A stretch of DNA of 64,000 bases from Bacteroidota bacterium. Its GTDB lineage: Bacteria; Bacteroidota; Ignavibacteria; Ignavibacteriales; Ignavibacteriaceae. The translations under genes and the position numbers were made by a program. The notes below the pieces were generated by a model. That model was not told where the DNA came from. It made no database searches and saw only the letters and a program-made list of their open reading frames with translations. Position 1 is the first letter of the stretch; the number at the start of each line of letters is the position of its first letter. This document shows positions 63,925 through 64,000 of the stretch, piece after piece. Location: positions 39,593 through 103,592 of the forward strand of contig JAKAKL010000109.1 in the NCBI GenBank assembly GCA_021824565.1. The letters run 5' to 3'.

Positions 63925-64000
63925 ATGAATATAATAGATGACAAAAAAATTAATTTAAACGGGGAATATTTCTTCGTGAAAGATTCCCTTGAGAAATTTA
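63925..64000 (+). CDS. 5' end of a gene cut by the right edge, possibly GH2
   Basis: ATG at 63925 opens 25 codons (MNIIDDKKINLNGEYFFVKD...) to the edge. The LNGEYFFVKD opening resembles the first strand of glycoside hydrolase family 2 proteins, which fits the carbohydrate locus, but so short a piece cannot settle it. It begins 55 nt after the GH94 stop on the same strand. Confidence 0.4.
   Translation, partial: MNIIDDKKINLNGEYFFVKDSLEKF

Overview
The window (64 kb, AT-rich, dense coding on both strands) looks like a chromosome of an Ignavibacteria/Chlorobi-type member of the Bacteroidota group. Points in favour: a secreted M1 peptidase ending in an NPFNP-type type IX secretion tail, a type-B succinate dehydrogenase in C-A-B order, a long SecA with a zinc tail, many DUF and LOG families common in Bacteroidota, and multiheme c-type cytochromes. 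Many genes have recognisable Shine-Dalgarno sites, unlike Bacteroidia in the narrow sense. No phage, insertion sequence, rRNA or CRISPR array was seen; the only RNA gene found is a tRNA with a CAT anticodon. The taxonomic call is inference from protein families.

Layout. 1-5.1 kb: metabolic and housekeeping genes (the CoA-binding part of an ADP-forming acyl-CoA synthetase cut by the window edge, ArsC-like reductase, a bacterial geranylgeranylglyceryl phosphate synthase, GmhA-like isomerase, DUF192, alpha/beta hydrolase, beta-carbonic anhydrase). 5.6-12.8 kb: the most interesting block, six co-directional, tightly spaced genes: a Tat-exported four-cluster ferredoxin (HybA type), a NrfD/HybB quinol-handling membrane subunit, a 13-haem cytochrome c, a sensor kinase with haem-binding motifs outside and a zinc-ribbon insertion inside its ATPase domain, and two response regulators whose output is a GcvH-like domain without the lipoyl lysine. 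This reads as a respiratory complex packaged with its own redox-sensing phosphorelay. 12.9-13.3 kb and 22.9-23.35 kb: two non-coding arrays of degenerate 21-bp units kept in perfect register for more than 440 bp each.

13.5-22.6 kb: macro domain protein, DUF2911, class V aminotransferase, Lon-like protease, pyruvate kinase, AmrS-like radical SAM enzyme, SDR, Sua5/YciO. 23.5-29.8 kb (minus): T9SS-type M1 peptidase, AddB-like nuclease, CYTH protein, methyltransferase. 29.9-35.9 kb (mostly plus): outer membrane protein, DUF2461, M14 carboxypeptidase, zinc-ribbon protein, ribosomal protein S21, LOG protein, PBP4. 35.9-42.4 kb (minus): SecG, tRNA, Obg, an unrecognised acidic protein, succinate dehydrogenase. 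42.8-57.9 kb: SecA, PII, a TPR lipoprotein with a Q/N-rich linker (SprE/PorW-like at best), MtgA, RlmN, acyl-CoA dehydrogenase, a secreted YidD-like protein with two TPR/membrane proteins, LemA and TPM proteins, ferredoxin. 58-64 kb: a carbohydrate locus with a large exported (alpha/alpha)6-type glycosidase-like protein diverging from a GH94 phosphorylase-like gene around a 26-bp LacI-type palindrome, followed by a truncated gene at the right edge.
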